Assembly (NCBI RefSeq): GCF_011326735.1
Contig: NZ_JAANCN010000001.1
Location: 372,001 to 436,000, forward strand
Direction of reading: 5' to 3'
Length of the DNA: 64,000 nucleotides
Origin: Phycicoccus endophyticus
GTDB lineage: Bacteria > Actinomycetota > Actinomycetes > Actinomycetales > Dermatophilaceae
A program made the translations under genes and the position numbers. The notes beneath the pieces are model-generated. The model searched no databases and was not told the DNA's origin. It saw only the letters and a list, made by a program, of their open reading frames with translations. Below are positions 18,881 to 27,104 of this stretch, piece after piece; the first letter of the stretch is position 1; each line of letters begins with the position of its first letter.

Positions 18881-20413
18881 TCAGAACGGCGGCGGTCCGG
18901 TGGGTAGGGGTGCGTGCCGCCGCCGGTGGTGGGCGTGGTGGTACTCGAGGTGGTACCTGCCCGGTGGCGGGTGGTGTTCCGAGTGGTGCTCGAGCACCGA
19001 GTGGGGCTGGTCCTGTGGGCCTCGGGCGCGGCGGGCCGGGGCCGGATCGTCGCCTCGGTCGGGGAGGACGAGGGCGCGGGCGTGGTCGGTCGGCGTGGTG
19101 GTGCGGGTGCGCCCGGTGGGGTCGGTCCAGGTCATCGTGGCGTCGGGGTGGAGGACGGCTCGCCAGCCGGGGCGTTGTTTGACGCGGTGGTGGCGCCGGC
19201 AGAGGCAGGTGAGGTTGCTCGCGCTCGTCGGACCGGCAGGCCAGGGGGTGACGTGGTCGAGATCGCAGAAGCGGGCGGCGACGTGGCAGCCGGGGAAGCG
19301 GCAGTGCCCGTCCCGGGCCCGGACCAGTGCCGCGAGCCGGGAACCGGGCCGGTAGCCGTGGCTCGCCAGCTCCTCGTGCGGGTCGAGCAGCGCACCGGTG
19401 ACGGCGTCGGTGACGTGCGCGCCTGCCGCCGGCCATGGCTCGGTGACGGCTCGCTGGAGCCAGCCGCGCTCGACGAGCACCGGTTCGCTGGCCCGCGCAC
19501 TGGCGACCTCGACCAGGTCCCCGGCTGCACGCTCGTCTCCGGTCCGCGGCTCGGCGGTCGTGGCCGCGCGGGCCGCCGGCGTGGTGAGGTGGACCTGGAC
19601 GTCGACGGTCGCGTTCCCGGTGACCAGGTCGGTCAGCGCCTTCGCCCGGGCCCTATCGATCCGCTCGCAGACGCCGTCGCGCACGTAGGTCTGGGCGAGG
19701 GCGTCGATCGCGCCCCACGCGGCGCAGGCTTCCTCGGAGGGGAAGGTGCCGTGCCAGGTGTCGACGCCGGGCTGCTCCACCCACCGCTGCAGGGAGGACT
19801 CGCTCCGGGCCCGGGCCGCCTTCGCACGCAGGAAGTCCGGAGAGATCGCGGCGAGCACCCGCCGCACCCGTTGGCGCAGCCGTGGCCCGTCCTCGCGCTC
19901 GACGTGCGGTTCGAGCGCGTCGAGCACGGCACGGGCGACCTCGGCCCGGCACTCCTCCAGCTCCTCGGCGACCACCCCCGCCCGATACGCGTCCACCCGG
20001 CCGGCACCCATCGCCGCGTGCAACCGACCCAACCCGGTACAGGTCTCGGTACCGTCCGGTCCGTCCGCGGCCCGCCGCACCGCGGCCTGCACCCGACGCT
20101 CGGCGTGCACCGCGGACACGGTCAGCACCCCGGACAGCACCGCCGCCGCGTCCAACGCGACGTGGCCCAGCGCCCGGTGGGTCTCGACGACCTCACCGTC
20201 GTCGAGGACCTCCGGCTCGATGGCGGCCAACCGCACGACCGCCGCATCCTGCGCCGCGGCGACGGTGTTCGCCAGCGACTGGAGCTCACCGACCGCCTCG
20301 GCCCACTCACCGACCGACCCCACCGCCGAGGCCGGCTCCATCACCGCGGCGACCGCCTCCCGCGCGACGTGCGCGGCAGCGGCGACGTCACCCGGAGTGC
20401 ACAACGCGGCCAT
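18881..20413 (-). CDS. HNH endonuclease signature protein, DUF222/13E12 repeat family
   Basis: A 510-residue protein with the long helical DUF222 domain (about 20-330) and a C-terminal HNH domain: CRFPGCHVAARFCDLDHVTP, then CLCRRHHRVKQ, with the expected Cys-x4-Cys, Asp-His and HH residues. This is the 13E12 family, multicopy in many actinobacteria. Its cellular role is not established, and one mycobacterial copy serves as the phiRv1 attachment site. The last 50 residues are strikingly His-rich. The ATG at 20413 has AAGGGG upstream and a TAGAAT -10-like hexamer (minus, 20440-20445). Relics of other genes lie on both sides. Confidence 0.88.
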   Translation of the reverse strand: MAALCTPGDVAAAAHVAREAVAAVMEPASAVGSVGEWAEAVGELQSLANTVAAAQDAAVVRLAAIEPEVLDDGEVVETHRALGHVALDAAAVLSGVLTVSAVHAERRVQAAVRRAADGPDGTETCTGLGRLHAAMGAGRVDAYRAGVVAEELEECRAEVARAVLDALEPHVEREDGPRLRQRVRRVLAAISPDFLRAKAARARSESSLQRWVEQPGVDTWHGTFPSEEACAAWGAIDALAQTYVRDGVCERIDRARAKALTDLVTGNATVDVQVHLTTPAARAATTAEPRTGDERAAGDLVEVASARASEPVLVERGWLQRAVTEPWPAAGAHVTDAVTGALLDPHEELASHGYRPGSRLAALVRARDGHCRFPGCHVAARFCDLDHVTPWPAGPTSASNLTCLCRRHHRVKQRPGWRAVLHPDATMTWTDPTGRTRTTTPTDHARALVLPDRGDDPAPARRARGPQDQPHSVLEHHSEHHPPPGRYHLEYHHAHHRRRHAPLPTGPPPF

Positions 20414-20439
20414 CGCAATCCCCTTCCCTGCTACCGGAG

Positions 20440-20445
20440 ATTCTA
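20440..20445 (-). promoter_or_regulatory. Candidate -10 element of the HNH gene
   Basis: TAGAAT on the minus strand, 26 nt before the ATG, leaving a short leader with the ribosome binding site AAGGGG. It is closer to the sigma-A consensus than most hexamers here. No clear -35 is seen at normal spacing. Confidence 0.45.
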
Positions 20446-20481
20446 CCGGCGCCCACCGACAGCGCCCCGCTCCCAAGGGGG

Positions 20482-20490
20482 TTGTCCACA
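20482..20490 (+). other. Single DnaA-box-like nonamer
   Basis: TTGTCCACA equals the preferred high-GC actinobacterial DnaA box. It is isolated, about 70 bp upstream of the HNH start, so it does not indicate an origin. It may act in DnaA titration or be incidental. Confidence 0.3.
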
Positions 20491-20558
20491 GGCTGATTCT
20501 GCTGCCGCACAGCCCGGTTCGACCGCTGCGGAGTGCTGTGAGCGGAGGCGTGTGGAGG

Positions 20559-20678
20559 TCAGGGCCCCGGACGGGTGTCGAGCGTCCAGCGGTGCCCGAA
20601 GGGGTCGGTGAACACGGCGAGCGCGGTACGCGCCGACACCTCGTCGATGCCCAGCCCATCCGACCCCGTTGCCGCCAT
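20559..20678 (-). pseudogene. Truncated VOC/glyoxalase-like gene remnant
   Basis: A 39-codon frame starting ATG at 20678 and ending AVFTDPFGHRWTLDTRPGP. The DPFGHRW element is the hallmark C-terminal strand of PhnB-like VOC proteins, which are about 120-150 residues long, so at least 70% of the gene is missing. The preceding SDGLGIDEVSARTAL does not restore a VOC fold. Alternatively it is a tiny expressed peptide, but a decayed gene is more likely beside the HNH locus. Confidence 0.55.
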
Positions 20679-20741
20679 GCCGGCGACGCTACGACCCGAC
20701 GCCACGTGAGGAGCAAGAGCGCGCCCGCTAGCCTGCCCTGC

Positions 20742-21791
20742 ATGCGTCTCGGACTGGCTGGTGGCTACGCGGGGATGGGCATGGGCGAGGACCTCCTCGA
20801 GCTCGTGCAGGAGGCCGACCGGCTCGGCTACGCCTCCGTGTGGGTGGCGGAGGCGTACGGCTCGGACAGCCCGACCGTGCTCGCCTGGCTCGCGGCCCAG
20901 ACCGAGCACATCGGCCTGGGTGCCGGGGTGATGCAGATCCCCGCCCGTACCCCGGCGATGACGGCGATGACCGCCGCGACCCTCGACACGCTCTCCGGTG
21001 GTCGCTTCCTGCTCGGGCTCGGGGTCTCCGGTCCCCAGGTGAGCGAGGGCTGGCACGGCGTCCGGTTCGCCGACCCGCTCGGCCGCACCCGCGAGTACCT
21101 CGAGATCGTGCGGGCCGCCCTGCGGCGCGAGAACGTCGTCGCGGACGGGAAGCACTTCACCCTCCCGCTCCCGGACGGACCGGGGAAGTCGCTGCGGCTG
21201 ACGATCCACCCGCCGCGGCCCGACCTGCCCGTCTACCTCGCGGCCGTCGGGCCCCGCAACCTGCGCCTCGCCGGTGAGCTGGCGGACGGGTGGCTCGCGG
21301 TCTTCCTCTCCCCGGAGCACTCCCGTGACCAGCTCGACACCGTGCGGGAGGCCCGCGAGCGCGCGGGCCGGGGGACCCCGGGTGACCCGATGGCCGGGTT
21401 CGACACGGTGGCCACCGTGCCCGTCGTCGTCACCGACGACCTCGAGGCCGCGCGCGCCGCCGTGGCGCCGTACACCGCGCTGTACATCGGTGGCATGGGC
21501 AGCCGCGAGCAGAACTTCTACAACCGGCTGGCGCGCCGGATGGGCTTCGACGAGGCCGCCGACACCATCCAGGACCTCTACCTCGCCGGCCGGCCGCGCG
21601 ACGCCGCGGACGCCGTCCCGTTCGAGCTCGCCGATGCCACCGCGCTGCTCGGGCCGCCGGAGCGGATCGCCGAGCGGGTCGGCCGCTACGCCGAGGCCGG
21701 GGTGACGACGCTGTCCGTCCTGCCGTACGCCCGGACCACCGAGCAGCGGCTCGCGGTCCTGCGGCTCATGGCGCAGGTCGTGCCCGGCTGA
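20742..21791 (+). CDS. LLM-class F420-dependent oxidoreductase (second copy)
   Basis: A 349-residue luciferase-like TIM-barrel oxidoreductase. RLGLAGGYAGMG opens the barrel, GYASVWVAEAYGSDSPTVLA and LGAGVMQIPARTPAMTAM are the flavin/F420 pocket strands, LDTLSGGRFLLGLGVSGPQV is strongly family-typical, and RLAGELADGWLAVFLSPE closes the core. It is longer than, and only distantly related to, the copy at 3672-4487, and resembles the Rv3520c-like group. Use of F420 is inferred from the family and the substrate is unknown. The open frame runs far upstream, but the ATG at 20742 is 7 nt after TAGCCT (20729-20734). Confidence 0.87.
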   Translation: MRLGLAGGYAGMGMGEDLLELVQEADRLGYASVWVAEAYGSDSPTVLAWLAAQTEHIGLGAGVMQIPARTPAMTAMTAATLDTLSGGRFLLGLGVSGPQVSEGWHGVRFADPLGRTREYLEIVRAALRRENVVADGKHFTLPLPDGPGKSLRLTIHPPRPDLPVYLAAVGPRNLRLAGELADGWLAVFLSPEHSRDQLDTVREARERAGRGTPGDPMAGFDTVATVPVVVTDDLEAARAAVAPYTALYIGGMGSREQNFYNRLARRMGFDEAADTIQDLYLAGRPRDAADAVPFELADATALLGPPERIAERVGRYAEAGVTTLSVLPYARTTEQRLAVLRLMAQVVPG

Positions 21792-21866
21792 CGGATGGAC
21801 CGGTCGACGCGCGACACCCCGGCACCCGTCCGGGTCGAGCACAGCCGGCGCCCCTAGGCTGCCCGG

Positions 21867-22730
21867 GTGCCCGTCGAGCTCTCCTACCTCCAGGCCGTCG
21901 TCCTCGGCGTCGTCGAAGGCCTCACCGAGTTCCTCCCGATCTCCTCCACCGGCCACCTCACGGTCGTCGAGCACCTGCTCGGGCTACCCGTCGACGCACC
22001 GGCGGTCACCGCCTACACGGCGATCATCCAGATCGGTGCCATCGTCGCGACCTTCATCTACTTCGCGCGCAAGATCGCGCGCCTCTTCCTCGCGTGGGTC
22101 CACGGGCTGCGCGACGCCGAGGCCCGGACCGACCGCGACTACCGGCTCGCCTGGGCGGTCGTCGTCGGGTCCATCCCGGTCGGCCTCGTCGGGTTCGCCC
22201 TCAAGGACGTCATCGCCGGCCCGCTGCGCAGCCTGTGGGTGGTGGCCGCCGGGCTCGTCCTGTGGAGCGCCGTCATCTGGGTGGCCGAGCAGCGCCACGA
22301 CATCCTCGAGCGGCGGGGCGAGCAGCGCGGCGAGGAGGGGGTCACCGTCCGCGACGGGCTCGTCATCGGGCTCGTCCAGTGCTTCAGCCTGATCCCCGGC
22401 GTCTCACGCTCGGGCGCCACCATCTCGGCGGGCCTCATCCGCGGCATCGACCGGGTGACGGCCACCGAGCTGTCGTTCTTCATGGCGATCCCGGCGCTCA
22501 CCGCCGCGGGCCTGTTCGAGCTGGTCGACGCCTGGGGTGACCTGAAGACCCTCGGGGCCGGGCAGATGCTCGTCGGCATCGTCGTCGCGTTCGTCACCGC
22601 CTACGCCTCGATCGCCTGGCTGCTGCGGTTCGTCGCGACGAACTCGCTGCGGGCCTTCATCGGCTACCGGGTGGCCCTCGGCGCCGCGCTCGTCCTCGCC
22701 CTCGCCGCGGGCTGGCTCAGCGCCACCTGA
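21867..22730 (+). CDS. uppP: Undecaprenyl-diphosphatase UppP (BacA)
   Basis: A 287-residue integral membrane phosphatase that recycles undecaprenyl pyrophosphate to undecaprenyl phosphate, the lipid carrier for peptidoglycan; its overproduction gives bacitracin resistance. The two conserved active-site motifs are present: EGLTEFLPISSTGH (residues about 14-27) and PGVSRSGATIS (about 176-186). About eight hydrophobic segments follow the family topology. The GTG at 21867 is 6 nt after TAGGCT (21855-21860). It is the first gene of the region matching the M. tuberculosis order (Rv2136c onward, recalled). Confidence 0.96.
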   Translation: MPVELSYLQAVVLGVVEGLTEFLPISSTGHLTVVEHLLGLPVDAPAVTAYTAIIQIGAIVATFIYFARKIARLFLAWVHGLRDAEARTDRDYRLAWAVVVGSIPVGLVGFALKDVIAGPLRSLWVVAAGLVLWSAVIWVAEQRHDILERRGEQRGEEGVTVRDGLVIGLVQCFSLIPGVSRSGATISAGLIRGIDRVTATELSFFMAIPALTAAGLFELVDAWGDLKTLGAGQMLVGIVVAFVTAYASIAWLLRFVATNSLRAFIGYRVALGAALVLALAAGWLSAT

Positions 22731-22744
22731 CGCCGGCGGGCCGC

Positions 22745-23731
22745 TCAGAGCCAGCCGGCCCGCTTGAAGAGCCGGAAGAGGGTGCCGCAGGACACGGCCA
22801 TGACCGCCACGGCGAGCGGGTAGCCGAAGCGCCAGTGCAACTCGGGCATGTGCTCGAAGTTCATGCCGTAGATGCCCGCGACCATGGTCGGCAGGGCCGC
22901 GATCGCCACCCAGGCCGAGATCTTGCGCATGTCGTCGTTCTGCTGCACCGACACCTGCGCCAGGTGGGCGTCGAGGATGCCCGAGAGCAGGTTGTCGTAG
23001 GACTCGATGTGGTCGATCACGCTGTGCAGGTGGTCGGAGACGTCACGCAGCAGCAGGCGCAGCTCGCCCTCCGGCACCGGGCTGCGCGGCGAGGCGTGCA
23101 GCGTGCGCAGGGGCTCGGCGAGCGGCATCGCCGCCCGCCGGAACTCGAGCACCTCCCGCTTGAGCTCGTAGATGGCCGCGGTGTCGCTGCGCTCGTCGGA
23201 GAAGACGGCGGTCTCGATCTCGTCGAGGTCGGTCTGGACCTCGGCGTCGATCTCGAGGTAGTCGTCGACGACGCGGTCGAGCACCGCGTGCAGGACGGCC
23301 AACGGCCCGAGTCGCAGGCGCTGCGGGTCCTCCTCGAGCCGTCGGCGCAGGTCGGTGAGTGGCGTCAGCTCGCCCCGGCGGACGGTGACGACGAATCGGT
23401 CCCCGACGAAGAGCATCACCTCGCCGGTCTCGATGTCCGAGGTGCGGTCCAGGTAGCGCAGCGGCTTCAGGACGACGAACACGGTCCCGTCGTAGAGCTC
23501 GACCTTGGCGCGCTGGCGGCCCTGGACGGCGTCCTCGACGGCCAGCGGGTGGAGCCCCAGCTCGGTGTCGACGGAGTCGAACTCCTCCTGCGTCGGGTCC
23601 TTCAGCCCGATCCACAGGAAGCCCGAGGGGTCGGCGCAGGAGCGCAGCCGCTCCAGCTCGTCGGAGAGGTCCCCGCAGTCCCGGCGGGTCCCGTCCTCGT
23701 AGATGGCGCGGTCGACGATCACGCAGGCCAT
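22745..23731 (-). CDS. corA: CorA-type magnesium/cobalt transporter
   Basis: A 328-residue pentameric divalent-cation channel of the CorA family. A long cytoplasmic alpha/beta domain is followed by two C-terminal membrane helices. The signature GMN lies at the end of the first helix (GIYGMNFEHMPEL), and the C-terminus is short and basic (RLFKRAGWL). Mg2+ is the usual substrate; Co2+ or Ni2+ can also enter through CorA, which is relevant to the ECF transporter close by. The ATG at 23731 begins ACVIVDRAIYEDG. It converges on uppP with a 14-bp gap. Confidence 0.92.
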   Translation of the reverse strand: MACVIVDRAIYEDGTRRDCGDLSDELERLRSCADPSGFLWIGLKDPTQEEFDSVDTELGLHPLAVEDAVQGRQRAKVELYDGTVFVVLKPLRYLDRTSDIETGEVMLFVGDRFVVTVRRGELTPLTDLRRRLEEDPQRLRLGPLAVLHAVLDRVVDDYLEIDAEVQTDLDEIETAVFSDERSDTAAIYELKREVLEFRRAAMPLAEPLRTLHASPRSPVPEGELRLLLRDVSDHLHSVIDHIESYDNLLSGILDAHLAQVSVQQNDDMRKISAWVAIAALPTMVAGIYGMNFEHMPELHWRFGYPLAVAVMAVSCGTLFRLFKRAGWL

Positions 23732-23784
23732 TGTGGGTGACGCGCAGGGCCCGCGGTGCCCGGGGGCGCCTACAGTGTCCTCTC

Positions 23785-24477
23785 GTGGCCATCGTCCTGC
23801 TCCTGCGGCACGGCCACTCGACGGCGAACGCCGACGGGGTGCTCGCGGGCTGGACCGAGGGGGTGGGCCTCACCGACACCGGGCGGGACCAGGCGGCGCG
23901 GGCCGCCGAGCGGCTCTCCGCGCTCACCGTCGTCCGGGCGGTGTCCAGCCCCCTCCAGCGCTGCCGGGAGACCGCCTCGCTGGCGGTGCCGGGCCTGCAG
24001 GTCGCGAGCGACGAGCGGCTGGGGGAGTGCCACTACGGCGCGTGGACCGGCCGGCGGCTCGCCGACGCCGCCAAGGACCCCCTGTGGCGGGTCATCCAGG
24101 ACGACCCCGCCGCGGCGACGTTCCCGACCTCGCCGGCCCACCGTGGCGAGTCCCTGGGGGAGATGGCCGAACGGGTCGTCGCCGGGGTGCGGGCCCTCGA
24201 CGCCGAGGTCGAGCAGGGGCACGGGACGGGCGCGGTGTGGCTCGCGGTCAGCCACGGCGACCCGATCAAGGCGGTCGTCGCCGAGTCGGTCGGAGCCGGC
24301 GTCTCCGGGCTGCAGCGCGTGCGCATCGACCCGGGTTCGCTGACCGCCGTCCAGGTGACCGCGACCCGGATGGTCCTCCTCGCGAGCAACACCCACGCCG
24401 GAGACCTCTCGGCCCTGGTGGCCCGGCCGGCCGAGCACGAGGCCGGAGACTCCACCGTGGGCGGCGGCGCCGGCTGA
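23785..24477 (+). CDS. Histidine phosphatase superfamily protein (MSMEG_4193-type)
   Basis: A 230-residue protein of the phosphoglycerate mutase-like superfamily. The catalytic RHG is at residues 8-10 (LLLRHGHSTANADG), with a second Arg in VSSPLQRCRETA, Glu in GECHYGAW and the second His in VSHGDPIKAVV. It matches the actinobacterial MSMEG_4193 group, called a putative phosphomutase, normally beside DUF3090 and SCO1664 near mshC. Here the ECF transporter genes separate it from DUF3090. The open frame starts further upstream, but GTG 23785 gives the family N-terminus and is 8 nt after TACAGT (23771-23776). Confidence 0.88.
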   Translation: MAIVLLLRHGHSTANADGVLAGWTEGVGLTDTGRDQAARAAERLSALTVVRAVSSPLQRCRETASLAVPGLQVASDERLGECHYGAWTGRRLADAAKDPLWRVIQDDPAAATFPTSPAHRGESLGEMAERVVAGVRALDAEVEQGHGTGAVWLAVSHGDPIKAVVAESVGAGVSGLQRVRIDPGSLTAVQVTATRMVLLASNTHAGDLSALVARPAEHEAGDSTVGGGAG

Positions 24478-24527
24478 CGCCCGCGGTGGTTGCCGTCGCC
24501 GGCCGACAGCGGCTAGGGTGGCGACAC

Positions 24528-24548
24528 TGTTGCGAACAATGCGCAACA
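24528..24548. promoter_or_regulatory. Nur-box-like inverted repeat upstream of the Ni/Co transporter operon
   Basis: TGTTGCG (24528-24534) and CGCAACA (24542-24548) are perfect inverted arms around a 7-nt spacer. Within them TTGC-N9-GCAA has the geometry of the Streptomyces Nur box (tTGCaa-N5-ttGCAA). Nur is the nickel-responsive Fur-family repressor. The box lies 8 bp after a TAGGGT -10-like hexamer (24514-24519) and 27 bp before the cbiM start, a good place for repression. The nur gene is not in the window. Confidence 0.6.
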
Positions 24549-24575
24549 ACATCGATGACACCCCTGGAGGTCGCC

Positions 24576-25265
24576 GTGCACGTCCCCGACGGGTTCCTCG
24601 ACGCACCGACGTCGGTCACCACCGGCGTCGCCGCTGCCGCCGTCGTCGGAGCCTCGCTCGTGCGGGCCGCCCGCCACGAGCTCGACGACCGCACCGCCCC
24701 GCTGGCCGGGCTCGTCGCGGTCTTCGTCTTCGCCGCCCAGATGGTCAACTTCCCGGTCGGCGCGGGGACCTCCGGGCACCTGCTCGGCGCCGCGCTCGCC
24801 GCGGTGCTCGTCGGCCCGGCGACGGCGACCCTGTGCCTGACGGTCGTGCTCGCCGTCCAGGCCTTCCTCTTCGCCGACGGCGGGGTCACCGCCCTCGGCA
24901 CGAACGTCCTGCTCATGGGCACGGTGGCGGTGTGGGTCGGCTACCTCGTCGCCCGGGGCGTGCTCGCGCTGCTGCCCCGTCGCCCGGCGAGCATCCCCGC
25001 CGCCGCCGCGTGTGGCGCGCTCGTCAGCGTGCCCGTGGCCGCCCTCGCGTTCGTCGGGCTCTACGCCCTCGGGGGTGCCGCGCCGATCCCCCTGGACCAG
25101 CTGGCCGGGGCGATGGTCGGCTGGCACGTCCTCATCGGCATCGGGGAGGCGGTCATCACCTTCCTCGCGGTCTCGAGCATCGTCGCCGCCCGTCCCGACC
25201 TCGTGCACGCCGCCCGAGGGCGGTTGCCCGAGCTGACCCTGAAGACCCCGGAGCCGGTCGCGTGA
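24576..25265 (+). CDS. cbiM: Ni/Co ECF transporter substrate-specificity subunit CbiM/NikM
   Basis: A 229-residue integral membrane protein that binds the metal in energy-coupling-factor nickel/cobalt importers. The mature family N-terminus is Met-His, whose amino group and His2 coordinate the metal. The GTG at 24576 gives exactly this (M-H-V-P-D-G-F-L-D), and GGAGG at 24566-24570 sits 5 nt before it, so I reject the earlier starts. VNFPVGAGTSGHLLGAALAA is the conserved metal-site segment. It is first in a four-gene operon with GTGA overlaps, preceded by the Nur-like box. Ni2+ versus Co2+ cannot be decided from this subunit alone. Confidence 0.93.
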   Translation: MHVPDGFLDAPTSVTTGVAAAAVVGASLVRAARHELDDRTAPLAGLVAVFVFAAQMVNFPVGAGTSGHLLGAALAAVLVGPATATLCLTVVLAVQAFLFADGGVTALGTNVLLMGTVAVWVGYLVARGVLALLPRRPASIPAAAACGALVSVPVAALAFVGLYALGGAAPIPLDQLAGAMVGWHVLIGIGEAVITFLAVSSIVAARPDLVHAARGRLPELTLKTPEPVA

Positions 25266-25600
25266 GCACCACGACGCCCACCCCTCGGGTCAGCACCCGG
25301 CGCCTGCTGCTCGTCGGGCTCGCCGTCAGCCTGCTCATCGCCGGCGTGGTCTCGTTCTACGCCTCCGGCCACCCCGACGGCCTCGAGTACGTCGCGCACT
25401 CCCTCGGGTTCGGCGACGCCGCGACGAGCTCCCCGACGGCCGGGTCGCCCCTGGCCGACTACGGGGTCTCGGGCGTCTCGAACGCTCGGCTCTCGGGGGG
25501 CCTGGCCGGGGTGATCGGCGCGGTCGTCACCGGTGCCCTCGTCCTCGGGCTGGTCCTGCTCGTCCGGCGGCGCGGCCCCCGCGACCGCGGGCGGGCCTGA
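25262..25600 (+). CDS. PDGLE domain protein (CbiN-like component)
   Basis: A 112-residue membrane protein with hydrophobic segments at about residues 13-33 and 80-102 and the family motif HPDGLEYVA between them. PDGLE proteins replace CbiN or NikN in many nickel/cobalt ECF systems, separately or fused to CbiM, and stimulate metal loading. The GTG overlaps the cbiM stop (GTGA), so the two are translationally coupled. The ASGHPDGLE loop is predicted to face outward next to the CbiM metal site. Confidence 0.88.
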   Translation: MSTTTPTPRVSTRRLLLVGLAVSLLIAGVVSFYASGHPDGLEYVAHSLGFGDAATSSPTAGSPLADYGVSGVSNARLSGGLAGVIGAVVTGALVLGLVLLVRRRGPRDRGRA

Positions 25601-25601
25601 G

Positions 25602-26366
25602 GTGGGCTCCGGCCCGGGGGAGCACCTGCACGTCGAGGGCGACACCGTCCTGCACGCACTGCCGCCACACGTCAAGCTCGTCGGGCTCGTCGCGTTCGTC
25701 CTCGGAGTGGTCGCCGTGCCGTCGCACGCGCACCGGGTCCTCGCGGCCCTCCTCGCCCTCGCGGTGGGCCTGGTCCTGCTCACCCGGGTGCCGGCCCGTC
25801 ACGTCCTGCCCCGCCTCGCGGTCGAGACCCCGTTCGCGGTCTTCGCCGTCGTGCTGCCCTTCGTCGCGGTCGGCCCCCGGGTCGCCCTGGGGCCGGTGAG
25901 CGTCTCGCAGGCCGGGCTCACGGCAGCGGTCGCGCTGCTGCTCAAGGGCACCACGGGCGTGCTCGCCGCGGTCACCTTCGCGGTGACGACCCGGCCTCGC
26001 GACCTCGTGCGGGCCCTGCAGCACCTGCGGCTGCCGGACCCGCTCGTGCTCATCGCCTCGTTCATGGTCCGCTACGTCGACGTCGTGGCCGACCAGCTGC
26101 GCCGGATGCGGGTGGCCCGCGCCTCCCGCGGGTTCAGCGCCCGCTCGGTGCGGGCCTGGCCGGTCCTCGCCGCCGGCACCGGCGCCCTCTTCATCCGCAG
26201 CTACGAGCGCGGCGAGCGGGTGCATCTGGCCATGGTCAGCCGCGGGTGGTCCGGCCGGCTGCCCGTCACCGCACCCCTGGAGGCCTCGCCGCGCGACTGG
26301 CTGCTCGGGCTCACCCCGGCCCTCGTGGCGGCCGGGTGCGCGGTGGCGGCGACAATGGCCACGTGA
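25602..26366 (+). CDS. cbiQ: ECF transporter transmembrane protein CbiQ/EcfT
   Basis: A 254-residue EcfT-type scaffold that couples the ATPase to CbiM. Several hydrophobic segments lie in the first 130 residues, and the cytoplasmic coupling region carries the two Arg-Gly motifs: RVARASRGF and the later AMVSRGWSG. HALPPHVKLVGLVAFVL is the typical N-terminal segment. The GTG at 25602 follows the PDGLE stop by 1 nt. An earlier start inside the PDGLE gene is possible but would add a non-family extension. The stop overlaps the cbiO start. Confidence 0.9.
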   Translation: MGSGPGEHLHVEGDTVLHALPPHVKLVGLVAFVLGVVAVPSHAHRVLAALLALAVGLVLLTRVPARHVLPRLAVETPFAVFAVVLPFVAVGPRVALGPVSVSQAGLTAAVALLLKGTTGVLAAVTFAVTTRPRDLVRALQHLRLPDPLVLIASFMVRYVDVVADQLRRMRVARASRGFSARSVRAWPVLAAGTGALFIRSYERGERVHLAMVSRGWSGRLPVTAPLEASPRDWLLGLTPALVAAGCAVAATMAT

Positions 26367-27094
26367 CCACTCCCGTCCTCGACCTGCGTGGCGTCGCGTA
26401 CGCCTACCCCGGCGGGCACCAGGCCCTCTTCGGGGTCGACCTGCACGTCCACCCCGGGGAGCGGGTCGCCCTGCTCGGGCCCAACGGGGCCGGGAAGACC
26501 ACCCTCGTCCTCCACCTCAACGGCGTCCTGCGCCCCGGGCACGGGAGCGTCACGGTCTCCGGGCTGCCGGTCACCGAGGAGAACCTCCTCGAGGTGCGCC
26601 GCCGCGTGGGCATCGTCTTCCAGGACCCCGACGACCAGCTGTTCATGCCGACGGTGCGCGACGACGTCGCCTTCGGCCCGGCCAACCTGGGGCTGCGCGG
26701 TGCCGAGCTCGACGCCCGCGTCCACGAGGCGCTCGCGGCGGTCGGCGTGGCCGACCTCGCCGACCGGGCACCGCACCACCTCTCCTTCGGGCAGCGACGC
26801 CGGGTGGCCATCGCCACCGTCCTCGCGATGCGCCCGGAGATCCTCGTCCTCGACGAGCCGTCCTCCAACCTCGACCCGGCCTCCCGACGGGAGCTGGCCG
26901 ACATCCTGCGCACCCTGGAGGTGACCATCCTCATGGTCACCCACGACCTGCCGTACGCCGTCGAGCTGTGCGAGCGCGCGGTCGTGCTCTCCGAGGGCAG
27001 CGTGGTCGCCGACGGGCCGACCCGGGAGCTGCTCGCCGACGCCGCCCTCATGGCCCGCCACCGCCTGGAGCTGCCGGTCGGGTTCTCGATCTAG
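26363..27094 (+). CDS. cbiO: ECF transporter ATPase CbiO
   Basis: A 243-residue ABC ATPase energising the nickel/cobalt importer. Walker A is LLGPNGAGKTTL, the Q-loop is VFQDPDDQLF, the family signature is LSFGQRRRVAIA, Walker B is ILVLDEPSSNLD, and the switch histidine is in MVTHDL. VQDP(D/E)DQ is characteristic of CbiO/EcfA rather than exporter ATPases. The GTG overlaps the cbiQ stop (GTGA). Its own TAG stop (27092-27094) forms the first half of the TAGGGT -10-like hexamer of the DUF3090 gene. Confidence 0.93.
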   Translation: MTTPVLDLRGVAYAYPGGHQALFGVDLHVHPGERVALLGPNGAGKTTLVLHLNGVLRPGHGSVTVSGLPVTEENLLEVRRRVGIVFQDPDDQLFMPTVRDDVAFGPANLGLRGAELDARVHEALAAVGVADLADRAPHHLSFGQRRRVAIATVLAMRPEILVLDEPSSNLDPASRRELADILRTLEVTILMVTHDLPYAVELCERAVVLSEGSVVADGPTRELLADAALMARHRLELPVGFSI

Positions 27095-27104
27095 GGTGGG
27101 CAGC

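Noticed and set aside
20482-20490. Replication origin suggested by a DnaA box
   Set aside because: Only one nonamer is present and no dnaA, dnaN or box cluster is nearby.
18914-20611. A 565-codon plus-strand open frame opposite the HNH gene
   Set aside because: Low-complexity shadow; the minus strand carries DUF222 and HNH motifs with correct residues.
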